A DNA stretch of 58,355 bases from Cohnella xylanilytica (GCF_014212175.1 NZ_JACJVR010000129.1:1-58355), one strand, 5' to 3'; numbered from the stretch's first letter, positions 1-8,275 are shown. The notes: a model not told the origin generated them from the letters alone. Numbers and translations are program-made.

Positions 1-88
1 ACGTTTCGTATCCGGTTATCAGGGTGTAAGCAACAACCGTACCCTAGCGACGTTCGTCGCGGTCGGTTGTCGGCAAACCTTGAATCCT
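1..88 (+). other. rRNA operon spacer (23S-5S side)
   Basis: This stretch precedes the 5S rRNA and does not match the conserved 3' end of 23S rRNA, so I read it as internal transcribed spacer. It contains a short hairpin around GACGttCGTC near position 50. The 23S gene would lie just outside the window. Confidence 0.55.
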
Positions 89-209
89 TGTCCGGTGATG
101 ATGGCAGAGGGGTTCCACGCGTTCCCATCTCGAACACGACCGTTAAGCCCTCTAACGCCGATGGTACTTGGACCGCAGGGTCCTGGGAGAGTAGGAAGTC
201 GCCGGGCAA
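89..209 (+). rRNA. rrf: 5S ribosomal RNA
   Basis: The sequence has the 5S hallmarks: the conserved core GTTCCCATCTCGAACACG, then TTAAGCCCTC, GCCGATGGTA and GAGAGTAGGA in the usual order. The terminal helix pairs TTGTCCGG at the 5' end with CCGGGCAA at the 3' end, allowing one G-U pair. The length of about 120 nt is normal. It is followed by a tRNA cluster, as is common in Bacillales rRNA operons. The exact ends are set by the terminal helix and may be off by a few bases. Confidence 0.93.
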
Positions 210-235
210 GCTACAAGCTACAATTCAGTTTCCAT

Positions 236-309
236 TCCCTGATCAGCTCAATCTGTAGAGCGCTCGGTTATTCATCGAGAGGAAGCAGGTTCGAGTTCTG
301 TTCGGGGAG
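236..309 (+). pseudogene. degenerate tRNA-like sequence (Asn-like), probable pseudo-tRNA
   Basis: The stretch folds as a cloverleaf. The acceptor stem is TCCCTGA (236-242) with TCGGGGA (302-308), the D stem GCTC/GAGC, the anticodon stem CTCGG/TCGAG, and the T arm GCAGG-TTCGAGT-TCTGT. It departs from a working tRNA in several ways: three bases instead of two between acceptor and D stem, a D loop (AATCTGTA) without the conserved GG pair, C at position 37, and CCG instead of the encoded CCA that both neighbouring tRNAs carry. In the normal position the anticodon would read ATT, an unused form for Asn. The U1 and G73 identity resembles Bacillus tRNA-Asn. Either a decayed tRNA or a pseudo-tRNA with another role. 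Confidence 0.55.
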
Positions 310-341
310 CCGTTTGGTTATCGGGGGATCATCTCGAATGC

Positions 342-427
342 GCGGTCGTGGCGGAATGGCAGACGCACCAGCTTGAGGGGCTGGCGGTAGCAATACCGTG
401 GAGGTTCGAGTCCTCTCGACCGCACCA
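342..427 (+). tRNA. tRNA-Leu (anticodon GAG)
   Basis: This is a class II tRNA with a long variable arm. The acceptor stem GCGGTCG pairs with CGACCGC, and CCA is encoded at 425-427. The anticodon stem CCAGC/GCTGG encloses the loop TTGAGGG, giving anticodon GAG at 375-377, which reads CUC and CUU leucine codons. The T loop is TTCGAGT. Confidence 0.96.
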
Positions 428-433
428 TCATTC

Positions 434-508
434 GCGGAAATAGCTCAGTGGTAGAGCATCTCGTTGCCAACGAGAAGGTCGCGGGTTCGAATCCCGTTTT
501 CCGCTCCA
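434..508 (+). tRNA. tRNA-Gly (anticodon GCC)
   Basis: The acceptor stem GCGGAAA pairs with TTTCCGC, and CCA is encoded at 506-508. The anticodon stem TCTCG/CGAGA encloses TTGCCAA, giving GCC at 466-468 (glycine GGC/GGU). The D loop has the normal GTGGTA form. It lies six bases after tRNA-Leu and is the last gene of the rRNA operon. Confidence 0.97.
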
Positions 509-529
509 TACTTCCCGATACCAATCCGA

Positions 530-553
530 GAAGCCCATAAAGGGCTTCTTTTT
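530..553 (+). terminator. rRNA/tRNA operon terminator
   Basis: A rho-independent terminator: GAAGCCC (530-536) pairs with GGGCTTC (542-548) around a five-base loop, followed directly by five T residues. Confidence 0.9.
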
Positions 554-572
554 GCATGTCTTTGCCTAAACG

Positions 573-604
573 AAGGCGGCCAAGGGATATCCCTTGGCCG
601 CCTT
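573..604 (-). terminator. terminator of the arabinofuranosidase gene
   Basis: A perfect 14-bp stem, AAGGCGGCCAAGGG (573-586) with its complement at 591-604, and a four-base loop. It lies 49 bases past the stop of the minus-strand GH51 gene. The T tract is weak on either strand, so it may act in both directions. Confidence 0.7.
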
Positions 605-653
605 GTTTGATAGCTTGCCGCTTGCTGCGCGCGCGAGAGAGAAGCAGCCTTCG

Positions 654-2171
654 TTACAACTTGAACCGGATCACGTTCCAGGAGGCCTTCGGCAGCTGCG
701 CCGAGAACGAGGTGCCGTCCGCCGCCACGCTGCCTTCGCTCCGGCGAGGCTTCACCCGGTCCGGCTGGTCCGCCGTATTGGCGGCTTCCAGATCGTCGCT
801 CTCCATGACGAGATGCTCGATCAGGCTCGCGTTCCCGAAGCTTCTCAGGTCGATGTCGAAGCCGAGCGTATCCGTCAGGTGACGGTTGACGGCGAACACC
901 GTCAGCTCGCCGGCGGCTTCGTTATGGACGGCGACCGCTTCGACGTAAGGAACGTCCGTGTAGTCTTGAACGTCGTACTTCGGAGACTGGACGAGCGGGA
1001 CGAGGACGGTGCCGCGTCCGAATACGCTGGCGTGCAGGTACGGATAATAAATCGTCTGCTTCCAGGCGCGTCCGCCGTTCTCCGTCATGATCGGGGCGAT
1101 GACGTTGACGAGCTGCGCCATGCAAGCCATTTTCACCCGGTCCGCCCTCTTGAGCATGCTGATCAGCATGCAGCCGACGACGAGCGCGTCCTGATGGTTG
1201 TAGACGTCTTCCAGCTGGGGAGGCGCGATCTGCCAAGGCTCCAGCTTCCGGTCCGCCTCGTTCGAGTGGTACCAGACGTTCCATTCGTCGAACGAGAGAT
1301 TCACCGTTTTCTTGCTGCGCTTCTTCGCCTTGATATAGTCGCAGGTCGCGACGACCGTCTTGATGAAGTCGTCCATGTCGAGCGAGCGGGCCAGGAACGT
1401 CGGCGTGTCCCGCTTATGGTTGTCGTAATAGCGGTGGAGCGAGATGTATTCGACATGCTCGTACGTGTGGTCGAGCACGGTCGCTTCCCATTCCGGGTAG
1501 GTCGGCATATACGTGCTGGAGCTGCCGCAAGCGACAAGCTCGATCGTCGGGTCGACCCACTTCATCACCTTGGCGCTCTCCGCCGCGATTCGTCCGTATT
1601 CCGCCGCCGTCTTGGCTCCGATCTGCCACGGGCCGTCCATCTCGTTGCCCAGGCACCACGTCTTGATGCGATGAGGCTCCTTGTAGCCGTGGGAGATGCG
1701 AAGGTCGCTCAAGTACGTGCCGGACGGATGGTTCGCGTATTCCACCAGCTCGCGCGCCTCGTTCGGGCCGCGGGTGCCGAGGTTGACCGCCATCATCGCC
1801 GTCGTGTTCGCCTTCCGGCACCAGTCCATGAATTCGTTCAAGCCGAACGTGTTCGGCTCGATCGTGCGCCAGGCGAGCTCCAGTCGTCTCTTACGGTTCT
1901 CGGCGGGCCCGACGCTGTCCTCCCAATTGAAGCCCGATACGAAGTTGCCTCCCGGATACCGGACGATCGGGACGTTCAGCGATTTGACGAGCTCCAGCAC
2001 GTCGGTGCGGAACCCTTGCTCGTCGGCCGACGGATGTCCCGGTTCGAAGATGCCGCCGTACACGGCCCGGCCCAAATGCTCGATAAACGACCCGTACAAG
2101 CGGGGATCGACTTCGCCTACTTGGAAATCCTTCTCCACCTTCATCTTAGCGTTAACGGCAGCGCTTGACAT
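654..2171 (-). CDS. abfA: intracellular alpha-L-arabinofuranosidase, GH51
   Basis: The enzyme removes terminal L-arabinofuranosyl residues from arabino-oligosaccharides and arabinoxylan fragments. The 505-residue protein has no signal peptide, so it should act in the cytoplasm. The GH51 acid/base glutamate is visible in GNEMDG (Glu177) and the nucleophile in FDEWNVW (Glu296), close to the numbering of characterised Geobacillus AbfA. The family N-terminal motif VRYPGGNFVSGFNWED is at about 69-84. The start ATG has AGGTGA seven bases upstream. The gene diverges from an ArsR-type regulator at 2302, which is the obvious candidate controller, and ends in a strong stem at 573-604. Family assignment is secure; substrate breadth is inferred. 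Confidence 0.95.
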   Translation of the reverse strand: MSSAAVNAKMKVEKDFQVGEVDPRLYGSFIEHLGRAVYGGIFEPGHPSADEQGFRTDVLELVKSLNVPIVRYPGGNFVSGFNWEDSVGPAENRKRRLELAWRTIEPNTFGLNEFMDWCRKANTTAMMAVNLGTRGPNEARELVEYANHPSGTYLSDLRISHGYKEPHRIKTWCLGNEMDGPWQIGAKTAAEYGRIAAESAKVMKWVDPTIELVACGSSSTYMPTYPEWEATVLDHTYEHVEYISLHRYYDNHKRDTPTFLARSLDMDDFIKTVVATCDYIKAKKRSKKTVNLSFDEWNVWYHSNEADRKLEPWQIAPPQLEDVYNHQDALVVGCMLISMLKRADRVKMACMAQLVNVIAPIMTENGGRAWKQTIYYPYLHASVFGRGTVLVPLVQSPKYDVQDYTDVPYVEAVAVHNEAAGELTVFAVNRHLTDTLGFDIDLRSFGNASLIEHLVMESDDLEAANTADQPDRVKPRRSEGSVAADGTSFSAQLPKASWNVIRFKL

Positions 2172-2301
2172 GCGATCACCTCATGAAATAATATAAATAT
2201 TAATCGAATTACAAAAATGTTATCTAACTTATATTTAACATAGGCGAAGGCCGTTTGGCAACGTCTTTTTTGCAAGCGTTATATAGAGGGGGACTACAGG
2301 A
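2172..2301. promoter_or_regulatory. AT-rich divergent promoter region, abfA / arsR-type regulator
   Basis: This 130-bp region is much richer in A+T than its surroundings. It holds two similar AT-rich near-palindromes, TATAAATATTAA around 2190 and TTATATTTAACA around 2230, which could be binding sites for the adjacent winged-helix regulator. I cannot assign clean -35/-10 pairs. Confidence 0.4.
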
Positions 2302-3207
2302 ATGATCCGCGCGAACACGGGGCGCAAGTGGCTGCCGACGTATGAAGCGCTGGCGAGCGAGGTGCGGCTGTCGGTGCTTGAGCTGCTCGCCGAGCGAGAG
2401 ATGAACGTCAAGGAACTGGCGAAGGCGCTGGAGCTGAGCGGGCCCATCATGACGATGCATATCCGCAAGCTGGAGGAAGGGGGGCTTATCCGGACGCAGA
2501 TGGTCCGCAGGGACGGAGGAACGCACAAGATGTGTTCGCTCGCGACGGACGGAGTGGAGATCGCCTTCCCGAACTCGGAGCCGCGCCATCGCCGTCCGAT
2601 TCAGGAAGCGTCGGTGCCGGTCGGGCACTATACAAGGTACGAGGTTCATCCGACGTGCGGTCTCGCGACGCGGGAGAAGCTGATCGGGCAATTCGACGAT
2701 CCCCGGTACTTCCTGGAGCCGGAGCGGATGAACGCGCAGATTCTATGGTTCGGGAGAGGGTACGTGGAGTATCAGATTCCGAATTACCTGCTGCCCGGAC
2801 AGCAGGCGCGCGAGATCGAGATCTCCGTCGAGATCGGTTCCGAGGCGCCCGGCGTGAGCAAGAGCTGGCCCTCGGACATTCATTTCTATCTGAACGGAGT
2901 CTTGCTCGGCGTCTGGACGAGCCCCGGCGACAGCGGAGAAGGGCGGGGTCAATTGACGCCCGCCTGGTGGCATGATGGATTGAATCAATACGGGTGGTTG
3001 AAAATCATCCGAATCGACGACAACGGAACTTACGTCGACGGACAGCGGGTATCCGACGTCCGCCTCGCGGACGTCCCGTTGTCCCGGAACGACTGGACGA
3101 TCCGGTTCGCGGTTCCCGCGGACGCCGAACGCGTCGGAGGATTGACGCTGTACGGGGAAGCGTTCGGCAACTACGAGCAGGACATCGCGTTCCGGGTGTA
3201 CGGGTAA
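2302..3207 (+). CDS. ArsR-type winged-helix transcriptional regulator with a C-terminal domain
   Basis: Residues about 14-75 form an ArsR/SmtB-type winged helix: a VRLSVLELLAE helix, then VKELAKALELSGPIMTMHIR as turn plus recognition helix, and a wing. Classical ArsR proteins are about 100 residues. This one has 301, with a beta-rich C-terminal part (about 110-301) that I do not recognise but which may bind a sugar or oligosaccharide. No metal-binding cysteine pair is seen in the recognition helix, so metal sensing is unlikely. The ATG follows a GAGGGGG ribosome binding site. Divergence from abfA points to control of arabinoside use (inference). Confidence 0.8.
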   Translation: MIRANTGRKWLPTYEALASEVRLSVLELLAEREMNVKELAKALELSGPIMTMHIRKLEEGGLIRTQMVRRDGGTHKMCSLATDGVEIAFPNSEPRHRRPIQEASVPVGHYTRYEVHPTCGLATREKLIGQFDDPRYFLEPERMNAQILWFGRGYVEYQIPNYLLPGQQAREIEISVEIGSEAPGVSKSWPSDIHFYLNGVLLGVWTSPGDSGEGRGQLTPAWWHDGLNQYGWLKIIRIDDNGTYVDGQRVSDVRLADVPLSRNDWTIRFAVPADAERVGGLTLYGEAFGNYEQDIAFRVYG

Positions 3208-3220
3208 GCCTCGCGTCCCC

Positions 3221-5809
3221 CTATTCGAGCTCGAATAGACGAAGCTCCTCCGCCCGGTGCAGCGCCTGGATGCGAGAGGACACTCCCAGCTTCGCGTAAA
3301 CGCGGCTTAGATACACCTTGACCGTGCCCTCCGTCAGATGAAGCCTCTCGGCGATCTCCCGGTTGACGGCGCCGCGCACCGCTTCGAGCAGCACGGCTCT
3401 CTCCTTGGCCGTCAGCGGCTCCGGCACATTGGGACGGGCGATCGGCTGCTCCTTCGGCGCGAACCGGGTCAGCAGATCGGACACATAGCCGAGCGCGGCT
3501 TCCTCCGGCTCGCAGACGAGGCCGGTCCGCTGCTTGAGCCGGTAATCCCGGAATTGGCGAAGCAGGGACAACATCGGGTCCCCTTCGTCCAAGAAGGTCC
3601 GAATGTAGCCGTTCGGGTGCCCGATGTCGAGCGCCTGCTCCAGATAACCGAACGCTGCGCTCCGGTACCCGCGCTGAGCTTCGATCAACGCCCGGAGGGC
3701 TGCGACCTCGGCCATGCCGATCAAGCTGCCCTCCCGCTTGTTCAGGCGCATAAGCGTCTCCAGCAGCTGGAGGGCTTCCTTCTCCTTGCGCCTGGCTCCG
3801 AGCAGGCGGGCAAGGGTCGTATACTCCATCACCCGGAACAAGGACGGCTTCTCGGGCTGCAGACGGAGCCGGTTCAGCTCCTTTTCCGCTTGCGCCAGAT
3901 TCCCTTCCCGGATAAGGAGATGTGCCCGGGCGGCACCAAGGACGCTTAGCCAATGGTCGGCGTCGGGGTAATCGCGGACTTCTACGGCGGCCTCCTCCAG
4001 CGCTTCGAACGCGGCATCCCGGCTGCCCTCGGCCCATCGCAGCCGGGAGAGCACGATCCGGTTCGGAACGAGCAGTCCGCCGATCCGCTGCCGCCGGGCG
4101 ACGGGTTCGACCCGGCGCAGCAGCTCTTCGCCGTCCCGCAGCCGGTCCCATTCGTAGTAGCCTTCCGCCACCGACTGAACGATATATTGGGCGAACAGCG
4201 AATGTCCCCAGCCGCGGGAATCCAGAATCGAGATGATGCGATGGCTAAGCGCTTCGATCCCGGGGGGCTGCTCTCCGCGCAGGCCGAATACCGTTCGTCT
4301 CACGAGCGGTTCGTTCGTGTTGTAGTTCAGGTAGTAGAACATCGGGCTCTTCGGAAGCATGTCGGGCAGCCGTTCGGCATAAGCGTACCACTGGTCGTAA
4401 TCGCCGGCGGAGAAGGCCAGATTGATCTTCACGAAGAATAATCCGCTCTGAATCTCCCGCGCTTCGTCTCCTTCCAGCCCCTCCGCCACTCTCTCCAGGC
4501 GACTCAGCTCCGCGCGGGCCCGTTCGAACTGTCCGGTCACGATCAAGACGAACGAGTGAAGCAGCGCGAGCGGATGCGGGACCGCTTCCGGCGGGAGCTG
4601 CCCCATCCAGCGAAGCAGCGTCGCCAGTTCCCCGTTGCGCAGCACCGTCTGGACGTGGCCGGCCAGCAGGCCGGCCGCCATCGCGGAATCCCCCGCGGCC
4701 AAGGCGTGCTCGATCGCTTCGTCCATCAAGCCGCGGCCTGCGAAATGAAGCGCCGCGAGCCGGTTCAGCTCGGGCCAGAGTCCGGGCTCCTCCGCCTGCA
4801 GCCGGTTGCGGAGGAACAGCGACAGCAGATGGTGGTACCGGTACCAGGTGCCCGCGTCGTCGAGCGGAGACAGCAGCAGATTGCGCTTCCGCAGTTCCTC
4901 GAGCACCCGCCCGGCGTTCCCGGTCAGCGCCAGAGCGTCGCAGGCCGGAGCGTCGAACCGCGACAGCGCCGAAGTCCGAAGCAGGAAGGTCCGCAATTCG
5001 TCGGGCAGATGGCCGAAAACTTCCTCGAACAGGTACTGCATCAGGTTCCGGTCGTCGCCCCGGTATTGATCGAAGAAGCGTTCCGGATCGTCGTGCTCGC
5101 TCAGCCTTAGCGAGATCAGCTGCAGGCTGGCCGCCCAGCCCTCCGTCCACCGCATCAACTGCCCGATCCTCTCGTCCGACAACGCCAGCCCCGCCGAATC
5201 CCGGCAGAACCGCCCCGTCTCTTCGGGGGTGAACGACAGCTGCTTCGCCGACAGATCGAGCCGTTGCCCCCTCGCGTTCCACTTGGCCGTGGATACGGGA
5301 GGCTCCGTCCGACTCGAGATCGTCAGATGGACCCGGTCCGGCAGATGGTCGATCGCGTAAGCGAGGCTGTCGTGGATCGAGGCGTCCGATAGGGTGTGGT
5401 AATCGTCCAGCACGATCGCCAGCCGATCGGGAGCCTTCTCTTCCAATTCGCTAAGCAGGATGTCCAGAATCGAACGGATCGTCGCGTTCGGATACGCCAG
5501 AAGCAGCGGCTCGAGCCGTTCCGGAAGCGCGGGGGAGACGAACGGCGCGACGGAGCGGACGAACGTTCGCCAGAACTTCATCAAGTCGTCGTCGGTCTCG
5601 TCGATCGAGAACCAGGCGACGGGAGCCGGGGATTGACGCGCCCACTGGCTGAGCAGCGTCGTCTTGCCGAAGCCGGCGGGAGCGCATACCAAGGTCAGCC
5701 GCCCGTTCAAGGCCTCCGTCAGACGCCGGGCGAGCCGGTCGCGCGCGATGCCGTTGTCCCTCGGGAGGGGCGGACGTATTTTCGTCTGGAGGATCACATC
5801 TTGCCGCAC
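3221..5809 (-). CDS. MalT-like LuxR-family ATP-dependent transcriptional activator
   Basis: This 862-residue protein has the layout of MalT-type (LAL) regulators: an N-terminal P-loop ATPase with Walker A APAGFGKTT (about 43-51) and Walker B LAIVLDDYHTL (about 128-138), a long helical TPR-like region (about 340-780), and a C-terminal LuxR-type helix-turn-helix with NREIAERLHLTEGTVKVYLS (about 814-833). Such proteins bind ATP and an inducer and then activate promoters. The start codon is GTG (MRQDVILQ...); the upstream GGGGAAAA is a poor ribosome binding site. The inducer cannot be told from sequence. The gene stands alone, convergent with the ArsR-type gene 13 bases away. Confidence 0.9.
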   Translation of the reverse strand: MRQDVILQTKIRPPLPRDNGIARDRLARRLTEALNGRLTLVCAPAGFGKTTLLSQWARQSPAPVAWFSIDETDDDLMKFWRTFVRSVAPFVSPALPERLEPLLLAYPNATIRSILDILLSELEEKAPDRLAIVLDDYHTLSDASIHDSLAYAIDHLPDRVHLTISSRTEPPVSTAKWNARGQRLDLSAKQLSFTPEETGRFCRDSAGLALSDERIGQLMRWTEGWAASLQLISLRLSEHDDPERFFDQYRGDDRNLMQYLFEEVFGHLPDELRTFLLRTSALSRFDAPACDALALTGNAGRVLEELRKRNLLLSPLDDAGTWYRYHHLLSLFLRNRLQAEEPGLWPELNRLAALHFAGRGLMDEAIEHALAAGDSAMAAGLLAGHVQTVLRNGELATLLRWMGQLPPEAVPHPLALLHSFVLIVTGQFERARAELSRLERVAEGLEGDEAREIQSGLFFVKINLAFSAGDYDQWYAYAERLPDMLPKSPMFYYLNYNTNEPLVRRTVFGLRGEQPPGIEALSHRIISILDSRGWGHSLFAQYIVQSVAEGYYEWDRLRDGEELLRRVEPVARRQRIGGLLVPNRIVLSRLRWAEGSRDAAFEALEEAAVEVRDYPDADHWLSVLGAARAHLLIREGNLAQAEKELNRLRLQPEKPSLFRVMEYTTLARLLGARRKEKEALQLLETLMRLNKREGSLIGMAEVAALRALIEAQRGYRSAAFGYLEQALDIGHPNGYIRTFLDEGDPMLSLLRQFRDYRLKQRTGLVCEPEEAALGYVSDLLTRFAPKEQPIARPNVPEPLTAKERAVLLEAVRGAVNREIAERLHLTEGTVKVYLSRVYAKLGVSSRIQALHRAEELRLFELE

Positions 5810-5920
5810 GGATTTTCCCCGCTTTCCTCGACTATTCTCTCTTCCATCATAGCCTACTTGCGGCGAACGGGGCGATTATTTTGTCGAACGGCGGCGGTCG
5901 AACGAGGATGGCGGCATCCA

Positions 5921-5974
5921 AAAAACGAAAAGAAGCTGCTCCCGAGCCGCATTCGCGGCCGTTGGAGCAGCTTC
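5921..5974 (-). terminator. terminator of the BNR-repeat lipoprotein gene
   Basis: On the minus strand an 11-bp stem, GAAGCTGCTCC with its complement (5932-5942 and 5964-5974), is followed by TTTTCGTTTTT. A second small GC hairpin sits in the loop. Confidence 0.88.
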
Positions 5975-5981
5975 TTCTCGT

Positions 5982-7307
5982 TTACGTTCCGGACGAGGAC
6001 TTCGCGAACGTATGAGCCTTCTTCCAGCTCTTGCCCCCATCGGAGGAAGTGTACAGGACCGAAGGCTTCTCGCTGTCCGTCGCGACGAACCAGAGATGGC
6101 TTGCATCCGCCGCCGCGAGATATGGTTCGCCGAAGCCGTCGAATTCGCTCTTGCGGGCCGCCCAGCTCTTGCCGCCGTCGGTCGTCTCCATGATCGAATT
6201 CGGCTTGTCGCAGGCAGGGCATTCGCCGCCGAGGAACGCCGTCTGCGGGTTGACGACGTACAGCGCTCCGGGCTTGGAGCCGGAGGCCTTCGGATACTTG
6301 TCGTCGTCCATCGAGAAGCCCGGGGCGGGACCGGCTCCCGCGGTGTTGTTGACGATAGCCGGCAGCCAGCTCTTGCCGCCGTCTGTCGTGTGGAACAGCG
6401 CGTAGGACGTCTGCGACATGCCCGATCCGCCGACGACTTCGATCCAGGCGTCGTTCTTGCCGGCCGAGCGGATAAGGGTTCCGGTCACGCCGTTGCCGTC
6501 CTGGATCTTGCGCGTCATGACCGTCTTCCAGGTCTTGCCCGCGTCGGCGGAATGGAGGAAGCTGTACTTGTCCGAGCTCGCCTGCACCGCCCAGCCGTTG
6601 GCCGCGTCGTGGAAGTAGACGTCCCCGACGACGCCCTTCGGCACGTTCAGCGTCTTCCACGTCCGGCCGCCGTCTGTCGTCGTCGCGTTGCCGCTGAACG
6701 CGGTCTTGTCGTCCGTGAAGTGGAGGAATGCCCGGTTGGGCACCGTTCCGACGGCTTCCCAATGCTTGCCGCCGTCCGTCGAGCGGACGAGGCGGGCAGT
6801 CTTCGCGTCTTTGCCTTCTGCGAGCGTCGCCCACACTTTGTTCCCGTTCAGCGCGAACAGCTGGTTCACGGTGAACGACCCGGTATATTGCTTCGTCCAA
6901 TGAACGCCGCCGTCGTCGGTCCGGGCGATCCAGCCCTTGCCGCCGGCCCAGCCGCTCTTGGCGTCGGCCAGACGCAGCGCCGTGACGGTTCCCGCCGGTT
7001 CGGTCGACGGCTTCGTACCCGTCCCGACGGGAGACGCCGAAGCTCCGCCGCCGCTCGGCTCGGCCGAAGGCGAAGCCGAAGGGGATTCGGAGCCGGCCGG
7101 CGAGGAGGACGGGGAGGCCGAAGGGGAGGCCGACGGCGAGACGGAGGGGCTCGCCGAACCGCTGTCCGTGGCCTGCGGAGACCCTGCGGGCGTATTGCCG
7201 GAGCCGGAACATCCGGACAGGGCCAGCGACATCGCGACGGTCATCAATAAAATTCCTTTACCTAACGCCCGTTGCTTCAACAAGGCGTCCACCACCTTTT
7301 TTCTCAT
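5982..7307 (-). CDS. secreted lipoprotein with BNR/YCF48-like propeller repeats
   Basis: The 441-residue protein begins with a basic n-region and a lipobox LALSGC (lipid Cys33). A Ser/Pro/Ala/Gly-rich linker (about 34-100) follows, then a repeat region in which Asp-box motifs of the form TDDGGVHW, TDGGKHW, TDGGRTW, TDGGKSW and SDGGKSW recur. This is typical of sialidase-like or Ycf48-like beta-propellers. It should be anchored outside the membrane; the partner or ligand is unknown. The annotated ATG lacks a good ribosome binding site. An ATG further in has AAAGGA nine bases upstream but would remove the positive n-region of the signal peptide, so I keep the longer start. Confidence 0.85.
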   Translation of the reverse strand: MRKKVVDALLKQRALGKGILLMTVAMSLALSGCSGSGNTPAGSPQATDSGSASPSVSPSASPSASPSSSPAGSESPSASPSAEPSGGGASASPVGTGTKPSTEPAGTVTALRLADAKSGWAGGKGWIARTDDGGVHWTKQYTGSFTVNQLFALNGNKVWATLAEGKDAKTARLVRSTDGGKHWEAVGTVPNRAFLHFTDDKTAFSGNATTTDGGRTWKTLNVPKGVVGDVYFHDAANGWAVQASSDKYSFLHSADAGKTWKTVMTRKIQDGNGVTGTLIRSAGKNDAWIEVVGGSGMSQTSYALFHTTDGGKSWLPAIVNNTAGAGPAPGFSMDDDKYPKASGSKPGALYVVNPQTAFLGGECPACDKPNSIMETTDGGKSWAARKSEFDGFGEPYLAAADASHLWFVATDSEKPSVLYTSSDGGKSWKKAHTFAKSSSGT

Positions 7308-7461
7308 GATGTTTAAAAGCTTAACCGTTCAGTCGTTAGACGAACCGGGGTGGAGAAGAGTTGCAGGCGGGCCGATACGTAATGTTGCCAGCAGCATCTC
7401 TCGTTCTCGAGCGAGCCGGTTGTGGCGCGTTTGGATCGCCGCCCCCTCTATGGACGTTCTG

Positions 7462-7470
7462 TGCTATAAT
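7462..7470 (+). promoter_or_regulatory. extended -10 promoter for the preQ1-regulated transporter
   Basis: TGCTATAAT gives a consensus TATAAT (7465-7470) with the TGn extension. No good -35 lies at 17 bp. It would start RNA near 7477, about 20 bases before the riboswitch. Confidence 0.7.
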
Positions 7471-7497
7471 GATAGGCATTGTCCCGGGACACGGGGC

Positions 7498-7534
7498 CGC
7501 GGTTCGAGACCTCCCGCGTTATCAAAACTAGGAG
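7498..7534 (+). promoter_or_regulatory. preQ1-I riboswitch
   Basis: The sequence fits the class I preQ1 aptamer. The P1 stem CGCGG (7498-7502) pairs with CCGCG (7514-7518), the loop begins UUCGAGA, and the A-rich tail UUAUCAAAACUAGGAG has the conserved AAAACUA that forms the pseudoknot. The tail runs straight into the AGGAG ribosome binding site of the gene at 7546, so ligand binding should hide it and block translation. The known ligand is preQ1 (7-aminomethyl-7-deazaguanine). Confidence 0.88.
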
Positions 7535-7545
7535 TGATAAGCTTT

Positions 7546-8229
7546 ATGTACAATTTTCTATGGGGCGTCTTCTTCGTGGCCGTCAACTTCGCCCTCTTCC
7601 TGGCCTGCTATCGCCTGCTCGGCAAGAACGGTCTGTACGCCTGGATCGGAGCGGCGACGGTGCTCGCCAACATCCAGGTGGTCAAGACGATCGAGATGTT
7701 CGGCGTCGTCATGACGCTCGGCAACACGATCTACGCGACGATCTATCTCACCACGGACTTGCTCAACGAGAAGTACGGGGAGAAGGAAGCGCGCAAGGCG
7801 GTCTGGTTCGGCTTCTTCAGCATGATCATGGCGCTGATCCTGATGCAGATGGTGCTCGCGTTCAAGCCCGGCTCGGACGATATTTCGCAGGAGGCGCTCG
7901 AGACGATATTCGGACTTACGCCGCGAATCGCGCTCGGCAGCCTGTGCGCCTACTTCGTCAGCCAATTCCTCGACGTTCGTATTTTCAGCCGCCTGAAGGT
8001 CGCTTATCCGAACCGCTCGCAGCTGTGGATTCGCAACAACGGAAGCACGGGCCTTAGCCAGCTCGTCGATACGCTGGTGTTCTGCTCGATCGCGTTCATC
8101 GGCATCTACCCGTGGGACGTCTGGTGGCAGATCGCGTTGACGACGTACGTGCTCAAGTTCGTCATCTCCGTCGCGTCGACGCCGGTTATCTATATCGCCA
8201 GAAGCTTCAAGTTCAAGGAAGAAGGTTGA
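7546..8229 (+). CDS. queuosine precursor transporter, YhhQ/VUT family
   Basis: A 227-residue, very hydrophobic protein with about six membrane segments. The motif LGNTIYATIYLTTDLLNEKYG (about 58-78) is typical of the YhhQ family, which imports queuosine precursors (preQ0/preQ1 or related). An upstream preQ1-I riboswitch that overlaps the ribosome binding site supports this role independently. The ATG at 7546 is chosen because it is 11 bases after AGGAG; the open frame reaches further upstream but that would include the riboswitch. No queuosine biosynthesis gene is nearby, so it acts as a stand-alone salvage importer. A terminator follows. Confidence 0.93.
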   Translation: MYNFLWGVFFVAVNFALFLACYRLLGKNGLYAWIGAATVLANIQVVKTIEMFGVVMTLGNTIYATIYLTTDLLNEKYGEKEARKAVWFGFFSMIMALILMQMVLAFKPGSDDISQEALETIFGLTPRIALGSLCAYFVSQFLDVRIFSRLKVAYPNRSQLWIRNNGSTGLSQLVDTLVFCSIAFIGIYPWDVWWQIALTTYVLKFVISVASTPVIYIARSFKFKEEG

Positions 8230-8235
8230 CGTCAT

Positions 8236-8275
8236 GCCCCGGACCGCCGCGCGCGGTTGCGGGGCTTTAATGTTT
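8236..8275 (+). terminator. terminator of the queuosine precursor transporter gene
   Basis: GCCCCG (8236-8241) pairs with CGGGGC (8260-8265), with an inner ACCGC/GCGGT helix, followed by TTTAATGTTTG. Confidence 0.75.

Noticed and set aside
236..309. Functional tRNA-Asn
   Set aside because: Anticodon ATT, missing D-loop GG, extra base at 8-9, C37 and missing CCA argue against normal function.
594..2168. A 524-codon plus-strand frame opposite abfA
   Set aside because: It mirrors the GH51 gene, whose catalytic motifs are unmistakable.
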